The notes under the pieces were generated by a model, which did no database searches, was not told the origin of the DNA, and was given only the letters and a program-made list of their open reading frames with translations. A program made the position numbers and the translations under genes. Below are positions 46,405 through 56,242 of a stretch of 64,000 bases of DNA, one piece after another. This DNA comes from Chitinophaga pinensis (GTDB lineage Bacteria; Bacteroidota; Bacteroidia; B-17B0; Aurantibacillaceae). Within the stretch, counting starts at the first letter, position 1. The number at the start of each line of letters is the position of its first letter. The stretch lies in the NCBI GenBank assembly GCA_945860225.1, contig CAMAPT010000004.1:80288-144287 (forward strand), in the 5' to 3' direction.

Positions 46405-47454
46405 TTATAAAATTAACATAGCATCTCCGTATGAGTAAAATTTGTATTTCTCTTTAATTGCTTCTTTATAGGCTTTCATTACTAAATCATATCCACCAAA
46501 AGCCGCTATTTGCATTAATAAGGTAGATTCAGGCATATGAAAATTAGTAATCATACAGTTAGCAACCGAAAAATCATAGGGAGGGAAAATAAATTTATTT
46601 GTCCAGCCTCTATATGGATTAACATGTCCCGTTGTAGATACAGATGATTCAATCGCTCTCATAACAGTAGTTCCAACCGCACAAACTTTTTTCTTTTTAT
46701 CTATACCTGTATTAATAATTTTACAAGCTTCTTCGTTAATAATAGCTTCCTCGCTATCCATTTTATGTTTGGTTAAATCTTCTACTTCAACCATTCTAAA
46801 TGTACCTAAACCAATATGAAGAGTAATGTTAGCATAATTTACCCCTTTAATTTCCAAACGTTTTAGTAATTCTCTACTAAAATGCAAACCTGCAGTTGGC
46901 GCTGCAACAGCTCCTTCATTTTTAGCAAAAACTGTTTGATATCTTTCGATATCACTTTCTTCAACTGAACGTTTTATATATTTGGGTAAAGGAGTTTCTC
47001 CTAAATCACAAAGTGCTTTTCTGAATTCTTCGTAAGGACCATCATATAAAAAACGTAAAGTTCTTCCTCTTGATGTGGTATTATCAATGACTTCAGCCAC
47101 AACGTTATCATTGTCACCAAAGTATAATTTATTTCCGATACGAATTTTACGAGCAGGATCTACCAAAACATCCCATAAACGACTTTCTGCATTTAATTCA
47201 CGTAATAAAAAAACTTCGATTTTCGCTCCAGTTTTTTCTTTATTGCCGTACATTCGGGCAGGAAATACTTTGGTATCATTTAGAATCATGACATCGCCAT
47301 CATCAAAATAATCAATAATATCTTTAAATTTTTTATGTGTAATTGAACCTGTTGCTCTATCAACAACCATTAAACGGCTTTCGTCACGGTTTTTTGCAGG
47401 ATGTTCTGCCAATAATTCTTTTGGCAGATTAAATTTAAACATGGATAATTTCAT
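46405..47454 (-). CDS. queA: S-adenosylmethionine:tRNA ribosyltransferase-isomerase
   Basis: 349 residues, canonical length, with [69 protein letters not shown] and [11 protein letters not shown]. It adds the cyclopentene-epoxide ring precursor to tRNA in queuosine synthesis. A divergent paralogue is at 2901-4136. It has its own terminator. Upstream is a 230-base AT-rich gap (47455-47686) without recognisable signals. Confidence 0.96.
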   Translation of the reverse strand: MKLSMFKFNLPKELLAEHPAKNRDESRLMVVDRATGSITHKKFKDIIDYFDDGDVMILNDTKVFPARMYGNKEKTGAKIEVFLLRELNAESRLWDVLVDPARKIRIGNKLYFGDNDNVVAEVIDNTTSRGRTLRFLYDGPYEEFRKALCDLGETPLPKYIKRSVEESDIERYQTVFAKNEGAVAAPTAGLHFSRELLKRLEIKGVNYANITLHIGLGTFRMVEVEDLTKHKMDSEEAIINEEACKIINTGIDKKKKVCAVGTTVMRAIESSVSTTGHVNPYRGWTNKFIFPPYDFSVANCMITNFHMPESTLLMQIAAFGGYDLVMKAYKEAIKEKYKFYSYGDAMLIL

Positions 47455-47686
47455 CTGTTATAGTTTTAGTATAAGACAGAATGAAATAGCATTGAAGGCC
47501 ATTTCATAATCTTACGGGATTAATAAGTCGTGTAAAAGTAATTCATCAAAGACAGTTATTGATATATTTTAAATAAAATTAAGTATTTATTAATCAACAA
47601 TTTATCATTATCAATTTTACTATAATTAATATTATGTTAAATTAAAGAGTGATAAAAATTATTTTACGGTATGATTACCAACAGTA

Positions 47687-48940
47687 TTATTCCTCTCCTA
47701 ACTCTAATAATTTGATATTTCCAATCGCGTTTCCTGCAATACCTTTTACAGAACCATAAAAATTGGTAGTATTTAACAAGACTTTTTCCAATTGTTTTTC
47801 TCGTTCTTTCCAAATTTTCTGCATGGCATTTTTCTCTTTTTGAATGCCTTGTTGCAATTCAGTAAAGCCTTCAACAATGGCTTCTATTTGTTGCCTAAAT
47901 TCTGTTCCTGTCAAATAATTATAAAGCATGCTCATCTTGTCACCTTTATTTTCTTGACTTGCTTGAGCTGCAAAAATTTTAATTAAACTGTCCCTCAATA
48001 CATATGCTAAAGATTTAACTTCGGTATAAGAACAAATCCAAACTCCGTCTTTCATTCCAAAACGATCCATATCTTTTGGCATCGCCTCGGTAACAATCAC
48101 AGCAATATCTGCTTGTGTAGCTCTCATGTCATGTTTTAATTTATCAATCCATTCGCCACCAAAAGCTTTCGTATTTTTACTCTCATAGATAATTTTACCG
48201 CATACTTGACCTAAGCTATTTTGAACTGTTTGAATAGCATCTGCTCCTTTAACCCCTTTTCCTACTTCTTCAATATTATCAAATGGGAAATTTGCTCTTA
48301 GTAATTCTTCAAGGGCCAATTCCTGAACTTCTCCTTGCATCTGCATAGATCCTTGTTCTTGTTTACGAACCATCTCTTCGGTTAATTTTTTTTGATCTTC
48401 AAGCTGCTTTTTTAATTCGAATAATTGTAATTGATGCTCCTTATCCTTAATCTGTGTTTTTTCTGACTCTTGTTTTCGAATTTGATCGGCTAAGGATTCG
48501 CGTTGTACTTGTAATTTTTTTTGTAAAGTAATTTCAAATTCTTCTTCCTTTTCTATTAAAGCTTTTTCTTTTAGTAAAAGTTCTAATTCTTTTGCTTGAC
48601 TATCTTTTAATTTTTTTTCTTTTTCTGTTAATTCTTTAGACAGCATATCCATTTGCAATTGGATTTCAGATGCAGCTTTTTTCATGGCTTCCTGCTCCAA
48701 AACTGCTTTTTGAAGTTTTACTTTTTCGGCAATAATATTATCCTGTTCTTCTTTTTGTTTTTTTAATTGTTCTAACTGAAATTCAAATTGTTTCTCTTTG
48801 TCTGCTAATTCTCTTTGGTCTTTTTTAAAACGCTCCATATAACGCGCTTTAATTTTGGCTTCTATTTCTGATGAGATAGCATCTCCCAGCTGGAATTCAG
48901 TTGAACAGCTTGGACATTTTACAGTTGATTGAATACTCAT
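47687..48940 (-). CDS. DUF2130 protein, coiled coil with PD-(D/E)XK-like C-terminal domain
   Basis: 417 residues. An N-terminal zinc-finger-like CPSC motif (VKCPSCSTEFQLG) is followed by a long coiled coil (about 40-205) and a conserved C-terminal domain (about 215-400) containing KGADAIQTVQ, KIIYESKNTKAFGGEWIDKLKHDM and ADIAVIVTEAMP. The Asp and ESK positions look like a PD-(D/E)XK nuclease core, which is inference; DUF2130 is functionally uncharacterised. Upstream of it the sirtuin gene is on the same strand 31 bases away. Confidence 0.8.
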   Translation of the reverse strand: MSIQSTVKCPSCSTEFQLGDAISSEIEAKIKARYMERFKKDQRELADKEKQFEFQLEQLKKQKEEQDNIIAEKVKLQKAVLEQEAMKKAASEIQLQMDMLSKELTEKEKKLKDSQAKELELLLKEKALIEKEEEFEITLQKKLQVQRESLADQIRKQESEKTQIKDKEHQLQLFELKKQLEDQKKLTEEMVRKQEQGSMQMQGEVQELALEELLRANFPFDNIEEVGKGVKGADAIQTVQNSLGQVCGKIIYESKNTKAFGGEWIDKLKHDMRATQADIAVIVTEAMPKDMDRFGMKDGVWICSYTEVKSLAYVLRDSLIKIFAAQASQENKGDKMSMLYNYLTGTEFRQQIEAIVEGFTELQQGIQKEKNAMQKIWKEREKQLEKVLLNTTNFYGSVKGIAGNAIGNIKLLELGEE

Positions 48941-48970
48941 AATTTTAAAAGATAAAACGCTAAAATATAG

Positions 48971-49663
48971 TTAATTTAATTCAGTTAATTTTTGGGAAAT
49001 TATTTTCATTCCATCTACGGCCTTAGATTTAATAACCGTTAAATTATTTATATGACTCACTTTTATATCTCCAGGATCAATTAAAAATTTGGTTATTTCG
49101 CGCTTAGCGACATGAATTAAGTTAGCTGCCGGATATACGTTTAGTGAAGTGCCAATTGTAATAAAAAAGTCAGCCGTTTCTGTTAATTTACATGCCCTAT
49201 CCATTTCAGGTACTGCTTCTCCAAACCATACAATATGAGGTCTCAGTTGTGATCCGTATTCACACTTATCGCCAACCCTAAGTTCCCAATTAAATAAAGG
49301 ATAAATTTTTTGAGGGTTTAAAGTACTGCGGGCTTTCATAATTTCGCCATGTAAATGCAATACGTTTGAACTACCGGCTCTTTCGTGTAAATCGTCAATA
49401 TTTTGCGTAATTACTTGAACTTCAAAGGTTTTTTCTAATTCAGCAATCATTTTATGAGCATCATTCGGAAAAGAATTCATAATTTGTTTGCGTCGTTGGT
49501 TGTAAAAGTTTAAAACTAATTCTTTGTTTTTTGTCCAAGCTTCAAAAGTAGCCACTTCTTCAATGTTATGATTTTCCCATAATCCCCCATTATCTCTGAA
49601 TGTTTGAATTCCGCTCTCTGCACTTATTCCAGCACCACTAAAGACAACTATCTTTTTTTTCAT
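48971..49663 (-). CDS. cobB: Sirtuin (NAD-dependent deacylase), zinc-less type
   Basis: 230 residues from ATG 49663; a TTG 7 codons earlier is unlikely. NAD site motifs VFSGAGISAESGIQTFRDNGG and TQNIDDLHERAG, the catalytic His105 (LHLHGE), and GTSLNVYPAANLI are conserved. Tyr54 and Arg57 (FYNQRR) are the pair that in CobB/SIRT5 accept succinyl and other acidic acyl groups. Only one Cys remains in the small domain (Cys134), so the structural zinc site with four Cys is absent. It removes acyl groups from lysine using NAD. Confidence 0.9.
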   Translation of the reverse strand: MKKKIVVFSGAGISAESGIQTFRDNGGLWENHNIEEVATFEAWTKNKELVLNFYNQRRKQIMNSFPNDAHKMIAELEKTFEVQVITQNIDDLHERAGSSNVLHLHGEIMKARSTLNPQKIYPLFNWELRVGDKCEYGSQLRPHIVWFGEAVPEMDRACKLTETADFFITIGTSLNVYPAANLIHVAKREITKFLIDPGDIKVSHINNLTVIKSKAVDGMKIISQKLTELN

Positions 49664-49746
49664 TTTAAAATAAACTTTAAACAATCTACAAACAATGGTA
49701 AAATATACTTTAGCTTATTTTAAATTTACAGAAAAAACTAATTATT

Positions 49747-50394
49747 ATGAAATTTTTTATTGATACAGCAAATTTAGCACAAATCAAAGAGGCTCAAGAT
49801 CTTGGAGTATTAGATGGAGTAACTACTAACCCATCTTTAATGGCAAAAGAAGGAATTAAAGGACAGGATAATATCCTAAAACATTACGTGGATATTTGCA
49901 ATATTACAACAGGAGATGTGAGTGCTGAAGTGATTTCAACAGATTTTGAAGGAATGGTTAGAGAAGGCGAAATGCTTGCAGACCTTCATCCTCGTATTGT
50001 TGTTAAAATTCCGATGATTAAAGATGGTATTAAAGCCATAAAATATTTCAGTGATAAAGGTATTAAAACTAACTGTACACTTGTTTTTTCTGCCGGGCAG
50101 GCTTTATTAGCAGCTAAAGCGGGTGCTACTTATGTTTCTCCTTTTGTGGGAAGATTAGATGATATTAGCCAGGATGGCATGGATTTAATTGATGATATAA
50201 GAATCATATTTGACAACTATGGATATGAAACTGAAATTTTAGCAGCTTCTGTTCGTCATCCTATGCACATTATCCAATGTGCTAAAATAGGTGCAGATGT
50301 TATTACGGCTCCTTTAAGTGCTATTTCGGCTTTACTTAATCATCCGTTAACTGATAAAGGATTAGCACAATTTTTAGCAGATGCTAAAAAATAA
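49747..50394 (+). CDS. Transaldolase-like (TalC / fructose-6-phosphate aldolase) protein
   Basis: 215 residues, the short TalC type. [36 protein letters not shown] and [22 protein letters not shown] hold the Schiff-base Lys (in VKIPM) and [29 protein letters not shown] the second conserved block. It transfers dihydroxyacetone in the pentose pathway, or cleaves F6P. Transaldolase versus aldolase cannot be settled by reading. Divergent from the sirtuin gene. Confidence 0.92.
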   Translation: MKFFIDTANLAQIKEAQDLGVLDGVTTNPSLMAKEGIKGQDNILKHYVDICNITTGDVSAEVISTDFEGMVREGEMLADLHPRIVVKIPMIKDGIKAIKYFSDKGIKTNCTLVFSAGQALLAAKAGATYVSPFVGRLDDISQDGMDLIDDIRIIFDNYGYETEILAASVRHPMHIIQCAKIGADVITAPLSAISALLNHPLTDKGLAQFLADAKK

Positions 50395-50415
50395 ATGCTA
50401 TTTTTTTAAATTTTT

Positions 50416-50450
50416 AAGGCTCTGCAATTTTATTGCAGAGCCTTTTTATT
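50416..50450. terminator. Bidirectional terminator
   Basis: AAGGCTCTGCAAT (50416-50428) pairs with ATTGCAGAGCCTT (50432-50444) without mismatch, followed by T-tract. It lies between the convergent transaldolase and bshA genes. Confidence 0.92.
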
Positions 50451-50470
50451 TAATTCAGATTGCAGAAATT

Positions 50471-51607
50471 TTATAAAGTAATGCCTTCTGCTATAACTTC
50501 TTTGTATAATTGTTCATACATTGGTAAAATGTGTGAAATATCAAATTTTTTGGCTTGCTCATAGGCTTGTATTTTAAATTGCATGAGTCGTTCGTTGTCT
50601 GATAGTATATAAATAGTATTTTTAGCCATCTCCTGATAATCTCCCACTTTGCTTAAAAATCCAGTTTTTCCATGAATATTTAATTCAGGAATTCCTCCAG
50701 TATTAGATGAAATAACAGGTATTTTCATGGCCATTGCCTCTAATGCTGCTAATCCAAAACTTTCGGTTTCTGAAGGTAATAAAAACACGTCACCAATAGC
50801 TAAAATATCCTTAGGATTAGCAATTTTTCCAACAGAGATAATATCTTTACAGGTATTAAGTTCTCTGCATAATTTATCAATCGCGGGTCTCTCAGGGCCA
50901 TCACCCACCAAAATCAATCTACTTGGAATTTCTTTTCGAACAATATCAAACACACGTAGCACATCTTCTACTCGTTTCACTTTTCTAAAATTAGAAACGT
51001 GAATCAAAATTTTTTCATGTGTTTGGGCAAAATTTTCTCTATGACAAGAGGTTTGATAATGTTCATACTCCTCCATTTTAATAAAATTTGGTATGACTTT
51101 TACATCATTTGCTATCTTAAATGTTTTTAAGGTATCTTTTCGTAAACTTTCAGAAACAGAAGTAATCGAATTACTATTATTTAGTGAAAAGAAAATAACA
51201 GGTTCAAAAGATGGATCCTGACCTACTAATGTGATATCAGTACCATGTAATGTGGTTATATATGGTAATTTTATTTTTCTGGATTTTAAAATTTGTTGAG
51301 CTAAATAAGCCACAGACGCATGCGGTATGGCATAATGAACATGAAGAATATCTAATCGCTCATAAATTGCCACATCTACAATTTTACTTGCCAAAACACT
51401 TTCATAGGGTTGATACTCAAACAGAGGGTAATCATTAACGCTTACCTCATGGTAAAAAATATTTTCATTAAACTGATTTAACCTAAAAGGTTGGGAGTAA
51501 GTTATAAAATGAATTTTATGCCCTTTGTCTGCCAAAGAAATACCTAATTCTGTAGCCACTACTCCACTTCCTCCAAACGTTGGGTAACATACAATTCCTA
51601 TATTCAT
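50471..51607 (-). CDS. bshA: N-acetyl-alpha-D-glucosaminyl L-malate synthase
   Basis: 378 residues, GT4 glycosyltransferase. It begins with GIVCYPTFGGSGVVATELGISLADKGHKIHFIT and has the donor-site motif FLLPSETESFGLAALEAMAMKIPVISSNTGGIPE. It links UDP-GlcNAc to L-malate, the first step of bacillithiol synthesis. bshB and bshC are not in the window. It shares no operon with its neighbours. Confidence 0.93.
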   Translation of the reverse strand: MNIGIVCYPTFGGSGVVATELGISLADKGHKIHFITYSQPFRLNQFNENIFYHEVSVNDYPLFEYQPYESVLASKIVDVAIYERLDILHVHYAIPHASVAYLAQQILKSRKIKLPYITTLHGTDITLVGQDPSFEPVIFFSLNNSNSITSVSESLRKDTLKTFKIANDVKVIPNFIKMEEYEHYQTSCHRENFAQTHEKILIHVSNFRKVKRVEDVLRVFDIVRKEIPSRLILVGDGPERPAIDKLCRELNTCKDIISVGKIANPKDILAIGDVFLLPSETESFGLAALEAMAMKIPVISSNTGGIPELNIHGKTGFLSKVGDYQEMAKNTIYILSDNERLMQFKIQAYEQAKKFDISHILPMYEQLYKEVIAEGITL

Positions 51608-51697
51608 TTACTTTAATTTAAAAGTTACAAAATTTTAAGGTTTAGAAAGTTAAAACACTATGTAACTTTCTAAACCTTCATACTTTCATGACTAATT

Positions 51698-54580
51698 TTA
51701 ATTTACTTTGTTTCCATTAAAATCTAACTCTATGATTTCATAGCCAAGTTTAGATAATTTTTCAAAATTAGATGCTTTATCTCCAACAACTAAAATGGCC
51801 ATTTTGTTGTAAGGCAAATTCTTTTTTGCTAACGCATCAATTTCTGATTTTTTAATCGTTTTTAGAATTTCACTTTGTTTTGAAACAAAAGATTTATCTA
51901 ATCCAAAATCAATTAAACGTTTCACGAATGATAACTTTTGAAATGGGGATTCATATTTCAATGCATCAGACTGAGCCATCGCATTTTTAGTAAATTCCAA
52001 TTCATCATGATGGATACCTTCTTCGCTATATTTTTTTAGCTCATCTATCATAATAACCAAAGAACTATCTGTTGCATTTGATCTAACGCCTGCCCCTATT
52101 GTATATGGAGCAACAAATTTATTCCCATAAAAAGCGCCTCTTGCCCCATAGGTATAACCCTTTACCTCACGTAATATAAAATTAACACGACTATTAAAAG
52201 CACCTGCAAAAGCATAATTCATAATAGTTGATTTAAAAAAATCTCCGGTTGCATCATATTGTAAAGACATGCACCCTACTCTAATTTCAGATTGAGGAGC
52301 CCCTTTTTTGTCTACAAAATATAAGCGAGTTTTATCAATTTCAGGAAATTGAGATGATGTTAATGATAAACTACTTACCGATTTCAGTGTGTTTAAAAAG
52401 GATAATTTTTTTAATACAGAAACTTGATCGATATCACCACTAATTGCTAAAACCGCATTAAAACCGGAAAAATGCTTGTAATAATTTTTCACATCATCTA
52501 ATAAAATTGAACTAACAGATTCTGTCGTTCCTATAGTTGAAATCGACAAGTTATTTCCAGAACCATTTAATAGTTTAGCAAATACAGTATTGGCTATAGA
52601 TGTGGCCTGTGTTAACTGATTGGAAATGGCATCTAATTGTTCTTTTTTAACTAATTCGAAATCAACTTGATCGAATTTAGGATATAACAGCATTTCTTCT
52701 GCAATTTTCAATGTTGAATCTATATTTTCCTTAAGAGAAGAAATAGTCATCGTTAGTTCATTATCGTTAGCAGAAAAAGAAACATCACTTCCTAAACGTT
52801 CAAGCATATTTCCTATTTCTTCCGAAGAGTGTTTTTGAGTTGATTCTTCAAGCAATGAAGTTAATAAAACAGCTAATCCCGATTTTTCGATTGGTTCGAA
52901 ACGATGACCTAAAGGCATACTGAACTGTATATTTACTTTAGGAATATCCGAATCATTTATTCCTATTGTTTTAATTCCATTTGTAAAGTTAGATGTCCAA
53001 TAATTTGGTAAAGGAACCAATTTTGAAACCTGAGCCATAGGCATTTTAGTACGATTGAAATTATCTTTAGGTTCAGTATAAGATAAATTTTTGTACTCTT
53101 CACTTTCTTGTTCTATGGTTCTTTCATACATTTTCCAATTATCTGCACCAGCATTCAAATCAGATTTACCTTTTGGAACACAACTTAATTTAACCGCAAA
53201 TTTACCTTTGATATACGTATTATAAACACGCATCACATCTTCTTTTGTAACGCTTAAGTTATTGGCAATTTCAGTTTTTAAATAATTTGGGTTACCTGCA
53301 AATGTTTGAAAAGCAGCTAATTGAGATCCTTTACCTTGCACGGTAGATAAGCTACTATACAAATTACTTTGATAAGATGCCTTATACTTTTTAATATCAT
53401 CATCGGTTACTCCAGTTTTTTCCCATTCTATCAAAGATTGATTTAACATGGTTTCAATATCCGTGAGTTTAGTTCCGGCATTTGCTCGAATAATGATTTC
53501 AAACTGTCCCGCTAACTCTCTCGAATAATTATATGCATCGGCAGATACCGCCTTTTGAGATTTGATGAACGTATTATAAAGTGGCGAACTTTTTGAAGAT
53601 GATAAAATTTGTCCCAATACTTCTAATGCGACTTCGTCTTTATCCATTGATGGTACCGTAGGATAATTGACCTTAAACATTGGGAAACGAACATTGTCTT
53701 CATAAGAAATGTATCGATTTTCTGATAGTAATGCAGTTTGCTTTTGCATATTTTTCACTTCGGGTCCTCTAGGAATTGAACCAAAATATTTTTCAGCCAT
53801 TTTTACGACATCTGCGGTATTCACATCTCCGGCTACTGTTAAAACAGCATTATTTGGACCATACCAACGCATATAAAAACGCTTTAAATCATTTACATCT
53901 ACACGATTTAAATCTTCAATATATCCTATCGTTGTCCAAGAGTATGGGTGTCCTTTTGGATAAAGTGCCTCACCGGTTTTTTCATTAACTAATCCATAAG
54001 GTCTGTTATCGTAATTTTGTCCTCGCTCATTCTTTACGGTTGCCCGTTGAACTTCAAATTTCTGTTGGGTTACAGAATCTAATAAAAATCCCATTCTATC
54101 AGATTCTAACCATAACATTTTTTCCAACTGATTCGAAGGAACGGTTTCGAAGTAATTTGTTCTGTCGGAATTGGTTGTTCCATTTAATGTTCCCCCTGCC
54201 TCTGTAATAATTTTAAAATGTTGCTCATCAGCTACATTCTTAGAGCCCTGAAACATCATGTGTTCAAAAAAATGAGCAAACCCAGAACGACCTTGTTGTT
54301 CTCTATTTGAACCTACGTGATAAGTAACATCCACATAGGCTATTGGATCTGAATGGTCTTCGTGAACAACCACTGTTAAGCCATTTGATAATATAAACTT
54401 TTTGTAAGGAATTACGATTTCTTTACCAACTTTCGAGATAGTTTCTACTAATTTAGCAGGTATCTTAGGAGTTGATTTAATGTTTTTTGATTGATTAGCT
54501 GTTTGAATCGTGTTTTTTTGTTGAGCATAACCACTTAAGGATGCCGTTAACATGATTGATAAAATTAGTTTATGAGTCAT
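51698..54580 (-). CDS. M16 metallopeptidase, two-domain
   Basis: 960 residues with a signal peptide (about 1-20). The active domain has the inverted zinc motif HFFEH (His103, Glu106, His107) and the later Glu185 of KNERGQN; the second half (about 510-960) is a second M16-like unit without the zinc motif, usual for the tandem pitrilysin family. It acts on secreted or periplasmic peptides. Downstream of nothing obvious; a 207-base gap upstream (54581-54788) holds no recognised signal. Confidence 0.93.
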   Translation of the reverse strand: MTHKLILSIMLTASLSGYAQQKNTIQTANQSKNIKSTPKIPAKLVETISKVGKEIVIPYKKFILSNGLTVVVHEDHSDPIAYVDVTYHVGSNREQQGRSGFAHFFEHMMFQGSKNVADEQHFKIITEAGGTLNGTTNSDRTNYFETVPSNQLEKMLWLESDRMGFLLDSVTQQKFEVQRATVKNERGQNYDNRPYGLVNEKTGEALYPKGHPYSWTTIGYIEDLNRVDVNDLKRFYMRWYGPNNAVLTVAGDVNTADVVKMAEKYFGSIPRGPEVKNMQKQTALLSENRYISYEDNVRFPMFKVNYPTVPSMDKDEVALEVLGQILSSSKSSPLYNTFIKSQKAVSADAYNYSRELAGQFEIIIRANAGTKLTDIETMLNQSLIEWEKTGVTDDDIKKYKASYQSNLYSSLSTVQGKGSQLAAFQTFAGNPNYLKTEIANNLSVTKEDVMRVYNTYIKGKFAVKLSCVPKGKSDLNAGADNWKMYERTIEQESEEYKNLSYTEPKDNFNRTKMPMAQVSKLVPLPNYWTSNFTNGIKTIGINDSDIPKVNIQFSMPLGHRFEPIEKSGLAVLLTSLLEESTQKHSSEEIGNMLERLGSDVSFSANDNELTMTISSLKENIDSTLKIAEEMLLYPKFDQVDFELVKKEQLDAISNQLTQATSIANTVFAKLLNGSGNNLSISTIGTTESVSSILLDDVKNYYKHFSGFNAVLAISGDIDQVSVLKKLSFLNTLKSVSSLSLTSSQFPEIDKTRLYFVDKKGAPQSEIRVGCMSLQYDATGDFFKSTIMNYAFAGAFNSRVNFILREVKGYTYGARGAFYGNKFVAPYTIGAGVRSNATDSSLVIMIDELKKYSEEGIHHDELEFTKNAMAQSDALKYESPFQKLSFVKRLIDFGLDKSFVSKQSEILKTIKKSEIDALAKKNLPYNKMAILVVGDKASNFEKLSKLGYEIIELDFNGNKVN

Positions 54581-54788
54581 ATTTAGATAGGATTTATAAA
54601 TGAATATATTTACTTAGTAGAAATTATTTTATGTTGGTAATTGAAGCTAATTAGTATATGGATCTTTAAATTATTATTCGCAAGGAGTTTTGAAATTTAT
54701 AATTCTTGTTATTAAAGTTTTAGTCAAAAGTAGTATAATTATCTCTTGAAAACAGGAAACAGATTGTAAATGAACGCGTAATTTTGCT

Positions 54789-56237
54789 CTACATTTTTTT
54801 AAGAACCATTATCTTTTCTTGTTTATTTCCAATTTTCAAAACATACATTCCGTCTGCTAAATCATATAAGTCAAGTATCGTTATTTTATTTTCTTTAAAT
54901 TCATTTTTCACCTCTTTTTTGTTTCCAAATAAATCAAATAATTCAATATTTAAATCGTCAAAATTAGTACGAGAATAAATGTATAGTTTATCGGAAACCG
55001 GATTCGGGAAAATAATTAATCTATCATCATTTTTTGATAATTCTTCTAAAGATACTATACTAAAATTCCCACCTACTAAATCAGAATCAAGTTTTACAAA
55101 ATAAACATCAGATAGATGAGCATCGTATCCATTCGTGTAACCAACAAATGCATAACCTTTATCGCTGGTTGATATTACTTTAAATGTTTCATCCTTATCC
55201 ACTGAACCATAGTCTGTTGCCTTTCTATAATTCAATCCAAAATCATACTCAATAATTTTTGTTTGCATATTAAAGCCTGGAAAATTTCCTTTTTGTATAA
55301 AGCAAACAATGTCGTCTGATGTTTTTTTGGAAATTGTAACAGATTGATATATTTCGTTGCTAGAAGAAGTTCCTGAGATGTCGGAATGAATGATATTTCC
55401 CATTGAATCTGTGTAAAAGGCATAAGCATCTAATAATCCGGAACCAAATGAAGCAGTAGCTCCTGAAACAAATAAATAACCTAATTTATTCTCTATTATA
55501 TCTGTAGCATAATCTTCCCGATTTCCTCCATAAACTTTTCCCCATAAAGAATCGCCATTAATATTAGTTTTTAAAATCCAAGCATCTCCCAAAGAATCGC
55601 CATAACTTTTTGTATAACCAACCATAGCTAAATCACCATGTGAAGTCATTATGAGAGATTTAAATTCATCATCTGCTTTACCTCCAAAGGTTTTACTCCA
55701 AATGACGGTTCCATTTCTGTCGGTTTTTATCAAATATCCATCTGATTTTCCTTTTCCAAAGCTATAAGTATATCCCGCTATTATCAATCCCCCATCTAGG
55801 GTGCATTGTAAACTATTTGCAAAATCCCAATCTTCACCTCCTATATTTTTTTTCCAAAGTAATTTACCTAAAGGGTCTATTTTTACTAAGAAAATATCAT
55901 ATCCTCCCAAACCATCTGAACTAGTATACCCCACTGCCACAAAATTTGAATCAGGTAATTGAACAACGCTTTTACCAATTTCATTTCCCAAACCACCAAA
56001 AGACACCTCAAACTGTTGGCGTCCCATACTGTCCAATTTTACCAAATACAAATCGGTATTTCCATAACCAAAGCTTGTTGTAGAACCTGTAATGATATAA
56101 CCTTTATCTAAAGTTTCTTTGATATCATAACCAACCTCATGACCACTCCCTCCCCATCTACTAAAAAATTTACTAGGAGGTTGAGCGTTAAGTGATAAAA
56201 TTAAAAAGAAGAAAAAACAGAAGAAAATAGATTTCAT
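54789..56237 (-). CDS. T9SS cargo protein with WGG-type beta repeats
   Basis: 482 residues. A signal peptide (about 1-18) precedes five or six repeats of about 50 residues (about 25-270), each with a Gly-Gly, a DGGY or DSN turn and a GYT.SxGxGxxD stretch, probably a beta propeller. The C-terminal 75 residues, starting IIFPNPVSDKLYIY and ending in a hydrophobic KIMVLKKM, are a type A type IX sorting domain. It would be exported to the cell surface. It is the last gene of a three-gene operon. Confidence 0.85.
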   Translation of the reverse strand: MKSIFFCFFFFLILSLNAQPPSKFFSRWGGSGHEVGYDIKETLDKGYIITGSTTSFGYGNTDLYLVKLDSMGRQQFEVSFGGLGNEIGKSVVQLPDSNFVAVGYTSSDGLGGYDIFLVKIDPLGKLLWKKNIGGEDWDFANSLQCTLDGGLIIAGYTYSFGKGKSDGYLIKTDRNGTVIWSKTFGGKADDEFKSLIMTSHGDLAMVGYTKSYGDSLGDAWILKTNINGDSLWGKVYGGNREDYATDIIENKLGYLFVSGATASFGSGLLDAYAFYTDSMGNIIHSDISGTSSSNEIYQSVTISKKTSDDIVCFIQKGNFPGFNMQTKIIEYDFGLNYRKATDYGSVDKDETFKVISTSDKGYAFVGYTNGYDAHLSDVYFVKLDSDLVGGNFSIVSLEELSKNDDRLIIFPNPVSDKLYIYSRTNFDDLNIELFDLFGNKKEVKNEFKENKITILDLYDLADGMYVLKIGNKQEKIMVLKKM

Positions 56238-56242
56238 AACTA

